A stretch of 6,791 bases of DNA from Candidatus Hydrogenedentota bacterium (GTDB taxonomy: Bacteria > Hydrogenedentota > Hydrogenedentia > Hydrogenedentales > CAITNO01). The stretch is from positions 1 through 6,791 of the forward strand of contig JAKLHG010000216.1 in the NCBI GenBank assembly GCA_022710255.1, read 5' to 3'. The notes under the pieces were generated by a model. That model saw only the letters and a list, made by a program, of their open reading frames with translations, was not told where the DNA came from and did not search any database. This document shows, in pieces, positions 1 to 4,300 of this stretch. How positions within the stretch are numbered: the stretch's first letter is position 1; every line of letters starts with the position of its first letter. The position numbers and the translations under genes are program-made.

Positions 1-393
1 GATGATGGCATCCGGCGGGTCATCAACCGTATAACCCGGCACATACGCATAACTGCACAAACGCTCCAGGGTATCCGCATCCGGATGCCCGGGAAAGGGA
101 TGTTTTTCCCCTGTATTGTGCTTGTATATTGCCTGTATCTCCGGACAAATGAGTATCTCCAGGAACTCCGGATTGTCACCATGGCGGGTCAACAAGTTCG
201 CCAGGCGGTCGGGATAGTGGCCTTCATGCTCCTCCGCATATGCCTTGAGGCACGAATAAAGCAGTTTCAGGTTATGCACGCACAATGTCTGTCGCGTGGA
301 GTGACGGGAAGATTCCAAACCCTGCCACAGCAACACAGTCAGTACCCCAGTGCCTGTGATTACCAAGGCAATAACTATTCGTTTCTTCTTCAT
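1..393 (-). CDS. Membrane-anchored pseudopilin-like protein, 3' end beyond the window
   Basis: The frame is open from ATG at 393-391 to the window edge, giving 131 residues with no stop, so the C-terminus is missing. Residues 1-5 are MKKKR, followed by a hydrophobic segment at about 6-23, then a soluble part: a single N-terminal membrane anchor with the rest outside the cytoplasm. Residues 38-62 show a C..NLK..L..Y...H.G.YPD pattern, followed by a CPE motif at 83-85 and a YVPGYT segment near 117-122. That pattern is typical of the type II secretion/pseudopilin-fold (DUF1559-like, H-X9-DG) proteins that are numerous in Planctomycetes and relatives. The classical prepilin cleavage motif (G-FTLIE) is absent, so it is probably not a processed pilin. 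Four cysteines (38, 48, 83, 113) could form disulfides. The start is supported by GGAG 8 nt upstream. The family is recognised by pattern only; substrate and role are unknown. Confidence 0.72.
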   Translation of the reverse strand, partial: MKKKRIVIALVITGTGVLTVLLWQGLESSRHSTRQTLCVHNLKLLYSCLKAYAEEHEGHYPDRLANLLTRHGDNPEFLEILICPEIQAIYKHNTGEKHPFPGHPDADTLERLCSYAYVPGYTVDDPPDAII

Positions 394-401
394 GCCTCGT
401 T

Positions 402-406
402 CTCCA
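402..406 (-). promoter_or_regulatory. Ribosome binding site of the pseudopilin-like gene
   Basis: Read on the minus strand this is TGGAG, 8 nt before the ATG at 393. It is the best Shine-Dalgarno match near any candidate start, and it fixes the start just before the Lys-rich residues and the membrane segment. Confidence 0.6.
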
Positions 407-421
407 TAGGTTTATCCTTTA

Positions 422-543
422 AATCTCGTTGGGGTTCCGACCCTTGGTTCTATCATAATGGTACCCGAAAAACCGGCCTTTGAATCTTAATGGGGTTCCG
501 ACTCGTGGTTTCGTCATGATGTTACCAAATAGACCGACTTTTG
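422..543 (+). repeat. Two degenerate tandem 61-bp REP-like units
   Basis: Positions 422-482 and 483-543 align without gaps over 61 nt with 45 identities (my hand count, about 74%). Both begin AATCT, continue with TGGGGTTCCGAC and end CTTTG or TTTTG. The next sequence, at 544, starts with the same AATC..AA.GGG.TT pattern as an intact hairpin unit. I read these two as decayed, older members of the repeat family that flanks the transposase. The first unit lies just upstream of the pseudopilin-like gene, so it may form part of that gene's promoter region or leader. Confidence 0.65.
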
Positions 544-602
544 AATCCCAACGGGATTCTGTCAATTAGCCCGGGATTGCGGTACTCCGCTACCCCGGGT
601 TA
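544..602 (+). repeat. Left REP-like unit: small hairpin plus large hairpin
   Basis: A small stem-loop pairs AATCCC (544-549) with GGGATT (553-558) around loop AAC. A linker, CTGTCAATTAG, leads to a large stem-loop at 570-599: CCCGGG pairs with CCCGGG, and an inner stem GCGG/CCGC (579-582/587-590) closes a TACT loop. Mismatches are A576-C593 and T578-T591. The whole 59 nt matches the reverse complement of 1167-1225 with 50 identities (hand count), so left and right units form an inverted repeat around the transposase gene. Confidence 0.85.
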
Positions 603-622
603 CCGGTTCCCCTCCACAATTC

Positions 623-643
623 AACCCCAACGGGGTTGCGTCA
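623..643 (+). repeat. Left gene-proximal small REP hairpin
   Basis: AACCCC (623-628) pairs with GGGGTT (632-637) around loop AAC, followed by the tail GCGTCA. Nineteen of 20 bases (624-643) match the reverse complement of 1128-1147, next to the other end of the gene. On the transposase transcript this hairpin falls about 20 nt after the stop codon, so it could also stabilise or end the message. No U-run follows, so a standard intrinsic terminator is not supported. Confidence 0.8.
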
Positions 644-658
644 TAAGGGGTATGGTGT

Positions 659-1114
659 TTATTCCCAAACATAATGTTCGTCCCTTTCTATCCCGTGTTT
701 TCGCAATAACAAACGATATTCGTCCTGGAACGATTGTTTCTGGTGATGTTCCGCCTGACCGGCAATATACGCCCGAACCGCGTCCATATTGGATGCGCTT
801 ACGGAAAACGCCCCATACCCGGCTTGCCAGGAAAAATCCCGCAAGGCCGGTTCCCGATCTTTAATCCATAAACTGGAAACCCGTTTGAGTTCCTTAACCC
901 ACCCGGCTATAGAAACCTCGCGCCCGAGGCGGCAAAGGGTGTGAATATGATCTTCCGTGCCGCCGACTATCAGGGGCTGTGCATCCAATGTTTTTGAAAC
1001 GCCGCCCAGATAGGCATGCATTTCCTCGCACAGGGATTTGTCGCGCAAATACGGCACACGATTCTTCGTGGAAAATACCAGGTGTATAAAGACCGCCGAA
1101 AACGATTGAGGCAT
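659..1114 (-). CDS. REP-associated tyrosine transposase / IS200-like Y1 transposase
   Basis: A 151-residue protein, the usual length for single-domain TnpA of the IS200/IS605 superfamily (Y1_Tnp). The N-terminus has the family's IHLVFSTKNR strand (10-19). The HUH metal-binding motif is H56-I-H58 within EDHIHTL. Helix alphaD carries Y116 in YIAGQ (116-120); the Y-x3-Q spacing matches the catalytic tyrosine and metal-ligand glutamine of IS608 TnpA. Then come AEHH (121-124), F-Q-D-E-Y (129-133) and a C-terminal DEHYVW, common in this group. All key residues are present, so the enzyme looks intact. Such enzymes nick and join single-stranded DNA at hairpins through a 5'-phosphotyrosine. The start is ATG at 1114, with AGGAG 9 nt upstream; the stop is TAA. 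No tnpB follows. RAYT versus IS200 is decided here by the flanking repeats, not by the protein. Confidence 0.88.
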   Translation of the reverse strand: MPQSFSAVFIHLVFSTKNRVPYLRDKSLCEEMHAYLGGVSKTLDAQPLIVGGTEDHIHTLCRLGREVSIAGWVKELKRVSSLWIKDREPALRDFSWQAGYGAFSVSASNMDAVRAYIAGQAEHHQKQSFQDEYRLLLRKHGIERDEHYVWE

Positions 1115-1123
1115 GGTGACGCG

Positions 1124-1128
1124 CTCCT
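1124..1128 (-). promoter_or_regulatory. Ribosome binding site of the transposase gene
   Basis: AGGAG on the minus strand, 9 nt before the ATG at 1114. It lies directly after the CGTC tail of the gene-proximal hairpin (stem 1135-1147), so the repeat is part of the presumed leader. Confidence 0.65.
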
Positions 1129-1147
1129 GACGAAACCCCGTTGGGGT
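1128..1147 (-). repeat. Right gene-proximal small REP hairpin
   Basis: On the minus strand ACCCC (1147-1143) pairs with GGGGT (1139-1135) around loop AAC, followed by TTCGTCA. It is the mirror of 624-643, differing by one base in 20. It sits between an AT-rich stretch at 1148-1160 (a possible promoter -10 area) and the transposase Shine-Dalgarno. Confidence 0.8.
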
Positions 1148-1166
1148 AAATATTTTATGGGCGACC

Positions 1167-1226
1167 TATCCCAGGGTAGCGGAGTACCGCAACCCTGGGC
1201 TATTAGACGAAATCCCTTTGGGATTT
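1167..1226 (-). repeat. Right REP-like unit: small hairpin plus large hairpin
   Basis: On the minus strand AAATCCC (1226-1220) pairs with GGGATTT (1216-1210) around loop AAA, then a CGTCTAATAG linker, then the large hairpin at 1199-1170. That hairpin has CCCAGGGT paired with ACCCTGGG, a T-T mismatch, and GCGG/CCGC closing a TACT loop, giving 12 base pairs in all. It is the inverted counterpart of 544-602. Confidence 0.85.
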
Positions 1227-1257
1227 ACATCACAACAACCGCTACTTCTCCGGACGT

Positions 1258-1289
1258 CCTTGGTCTATTTGACGAAATCCCGTTGGGAT
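1258..1289 (-). repeat. Outer right REP-like unit, partly decayed
   Basis: On the minus strand ATCCC (1289-1285) pairs with GGGAT (1281-1277) around loop AAC, followed by TTCGTCAAATAG. Twenty-eight of 32 bases match the unit at 1224-1193 (hand count), giving a 65-nt direct-repeat period on this side. The place where the large hairpin should follow (1227-1257) no longer folds that way and keeps only an 8-nt palindrome, GGACGTCC, at 1252-1259. Confidence 0.7.
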
Positions 1290-1397
1290 AAACGTAAGCA
1301 GGGTTTTATAGTGTCATGATGAGTATTTCTCATCTTTGCCGTCCTAAAATATATGCAATGTTCCGGCGGATTCCGCTGCGCTCTACCCACCCTGTCG
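1290..1397 (-). other. Gap between the giant gene and the REP-like units
   Basis: It contains no gene. Two weak stem-loops are present: GATGAG/CTCATC at 1318-1334, and one at 1364-1378 with GCGG/CCGC as its core. The second lies 19 nt after the giant gene's stop and is followed by an AT-rich stretch without a U-run. Neither is a convincing terminator. Confidence 0.4.
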
Positions 1398-4300
1398 TCA
1401 GCTCTCGAAAAATCGGGAACCCGGGTTGACCTGCTCGAGGGTAAACAGCACGAGGGTCTTTTTCTCTGGGTCGGGGTTCTCTGTCACGAAACCAATGCAC
1501 TGGCCCAGAGGGAAAGGTGTGGCAAGGGTAACCGGGGACTCGAAGAACCCCTTGGGTTCCGGTACTTTTGAATTGAAATACAGCCTCAGATCAATGATCT
1601 GCGGGTCATTGGTCTTGTGCAACGAAACGGCAACCGCGATTCCGGAGCGGGTGGGTACAGGTTCATGGACACCGGGCTCGCTGGAATACTCGGTCGTCAT
1701 GTCTGCAATGACGCCGGGATATTGTTCGCCCTGAAGGAAATCCACCAGGGAGGCGCTGTAGGGGCCCATGTTCTTCTGCCAGAATTCCCGTGGTAGGGAT
1801 CCCTTTAAAACGACACGATTCTGGCCGGAGGAAAAAATATCTTGGAGCGGGTCGGGCTGCGAGGGGGGCCCAACCATTTCAGGAGCCTTATCCCCATCGA
1901 CTCTGGCCATGTCTTCCGCGGACATCATGGTGATACGGGGCGCGGACAGGAGTTCCAGGCCCGGTGTTTGTTTCTCCAGTGTTTCGAGCAACGCCGGAAT
2001 TTCGTTTTTGTCAGCCACGCGGAACATGCGGGTATTTTCAGGGGTGACGCGCACCTCTCCAAGGGTTTCCAGCGTGTTTACAAACCGTTCAATAGCCTCC
2101 ACGGGGCCGGATAGTATCTTTGCCTCGGTGGAATATTGCGGAACATGGGTCATATCGGGGGCAGGGCTTTGCGATATGGCAACATTACCAACTGTTGCAG
2201 GATGTGTAATCCGTTTCAAGTCTTGTTCCCTACCGTACCGGAATTTCCAGCACAACAACAAAGGCGCCTGGGGTTCGTTTTTCTCATTCTGGAGATCAAT
2301 TACCAAAAGTTGCCAGGTATCATGAAGAGCAGTTGCCGAAACATTTGTCCAGGTGTTGATACCTTCCGGGGAGACCTCAGTCGGCCGAGGCAAGGTCAGC
2401 CACAGTCGGATTTGATGTTCGCTGATGAGTTGACAAGCGACCTTCATTTCAGCTTCGTTTGGAATTACGGCTGGCAACCCTGCTTCTGGCGGTATGGAAA
2501 TGGTCTGATTTACGCTTTCATCCCGCCGCATCATGAAGGAATAGGATGCCGCCAGCGTGGCGCAACCCGGATCGGGCGTCTCTTTTCCCGCCCATGTCAA
2601 CGTGTTCCCGTCCATCACAAGCGGTACACCATTAACAGCATAGGCATCGGCTTCCGTGGCGCTGGTCAACAACCCACGCAGTACAGGACGGAATGATTTA
2701 TCCCAGATATCAGGCAGGGGATTCCCTTTCTGTGTAACCGCCCCATGCGCCACATACAGCCGAAACTCCGCCAGGGCCATAGTATTATCGAGGGCATCGG
2801 CAGCAGTTAGGGGAGTTACCGCAGGCATGGGAGTATTGGCGGGAGGCGCTGTTTCTTTCTGTGTATCGGTAACGTCTTTGTTGATTGCAACATCAAAGGT
2901 GCCAAGATCAAAAAACATTGGCTCTCCGGGTTTCATGGCGGCGGCGGACAACGTAAAATTCTTGCCTCCTTGTCCTACGGATTTCGAGGTGGTATCCGCC
3001 ATGCCCGCAGCTGCAGGCGGTACATAGAACCGGAAAAAGAAACTGCCTTCGGGTACTTCGTCAATGTGGAATGATCCGTCGGCCGCAATGGGAACATCCC
3101 GGAAGTACGAACGGCCTTTATCGGATTTTGCGAAAGCGCCTTGCGCCTTCCACTGTTCCTCGTCCCCGGGCATGCCAATGTGGGGGGCTGTAAGGATCAG
3201 ATCGGCCTTTACCCCCGTCCAGTCTATGGCGGCGAAACCCTCGCGGCTCACAAGTCTTCCCGACACCTGGAAGCGGGCTTGGCCAAAGTTCAGGAGGGTC
3301 TTGGCGCCGGACACAATCGTGGCATCCGTCGCAAGACCCATGACGTAATTCCCAATACCGTTTGCATCCTCAATCAACGGATAGACGGTTGCTTTGCCCG
3401 CCATCAGATGGGACAAGACGTAATGAGCATTGTCATCTGTCCTGGATTCTGATTCGAACATAATCTGTATTTCTTCATTATCACCTATAGACGGTGCTGC
3501 TGCCCGGGCATTTTTATCGAAGTACTGTGAAGTGGTACCTGCCATACCGGCATTGACACACATAACACCGCTCAACTGCAGTTGTCCTTCAACGGCGCCC
3601 CAGGGTGTAAGCGCGATGGAGGCGGCATCCGGGGATTTTCCTCTGACAAGCGCATAGCCAAAGGAGTGCGTTACTACAAGAAGGAATGGTTCCTGAATGT
3701 CAGGCAAGGTAAGACGGCCCGAGGAATCTGTTTTATAGGTTTCCGCGTTGGCGGGGCGCCTGTGGTCTACGGCGTCCCGAATTTTTCCGTTATGGCAGGT
3801 AATCCACCAGCCGGGACGCGCAAGCGCTACTTCCGCTTCTGAGGCCGGTTGCCCGTCGGCTGTGACACTAATGGTTGCCGGAGCCTGTGCTGTTGTATCT
3901 ATACCAGTTTCAGGGGTAAATGATGTTGCATTCACCTTCTCAAAACACGACTGGTCACATATAATTTTTGTTAAAGACGGTAATTTTCCATTCAGACGGG
4001 CAATGCTTTCCTGGGTGATTTTGTCCGCAAGAAAGAAACTAAGCCTTTTGAGGGCGGTGAGTGACTCAAGGTGTACGAGTCCCTCGTCCGTGATATCGCT
4101 CGCCCGAATGCGAAGGTCCTCAAGGTTTGTAATCTTCCCGATATGGATAAGCGCTGCATCCGTGATTTCCGCGTTGGGGATGTAAAGGTGCTTCAGGTTG
4201 GGAAGAGAAGTCAACGCAGCCCATCCGGCATCGGTAAAATTGCCCGTATAAATATCCAGGGATTCGAGGGAGGGTATGCTCCCCAGGTGCGCCAGCACGG

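Larger units (their letters stand above)
544..1289 (-). mobile_element. RAYT/IS200-like element: transposase bracketed by inverted REP-like units
   Basis: About 746 bp containing one Y1/HUH transposase gene and, on both sides, the same ordered set of palindromic units pointing towards the gene. A single tnpA-like gene with no tnpB is found both in IS200 and in REP-associated tyrosine transposases. Inverted palindromic units on both sides, with extra decayed copies outside, fit the RAYT/REPIN arrangement better than a classical IS200 with one subterminal palindrome per end. Exact element ends cannot be set from one copy: HUH/Y1 elements make no target-site duplication, and the limits given are simply those of the recognisable symmetric units. 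Confidence 0.7.

Noticed and set aside
452..457. TATGAT as a firm -10 promoter box for the pseudopilin-like gene
   Set aside because: No TTGACA-like hexamer lies at the expected 16-18 nt distance, and promoter consensus in this lineage is uncertain. I kept it only as a hint in a finding.
541..864. Plus-strand open frames in the repeat region and over the transposase
   Set aside because: They run antisense to the transposase or through the hairpin repeats, have no recognisable protein pattern, and lie opposite a gene with intact catalytic motifs.
659..1114. Complete IS605-type element with tnpB or an omega RNA
   Set aside because: There is no room and no trace of a TnpB-like gene on either strand; the neighbouring frames belong to unrelated host genes.
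422..1289. Evenly spaced repeats resembling a CRISPR array
   Set aside because: The units are palindromic, diverged and inverted across a transposase gene. There are no identical short repeats with unique spacers and no cas gene.
1318..1334. GATGAG/CTCATC stem-loop as a terminator
   Set aside because: The stem is only 6 bp and AT-containing, no U-run follows on the minus strand, and it lies over 60 nt after the stop codon.
1364..1378. CGGCGG/CCGCTG stem-loop just after the giant gene as a terminator
   Set aside because: The stem is short with a wobble pair, and the AT-rich sequence after it has no run of U.
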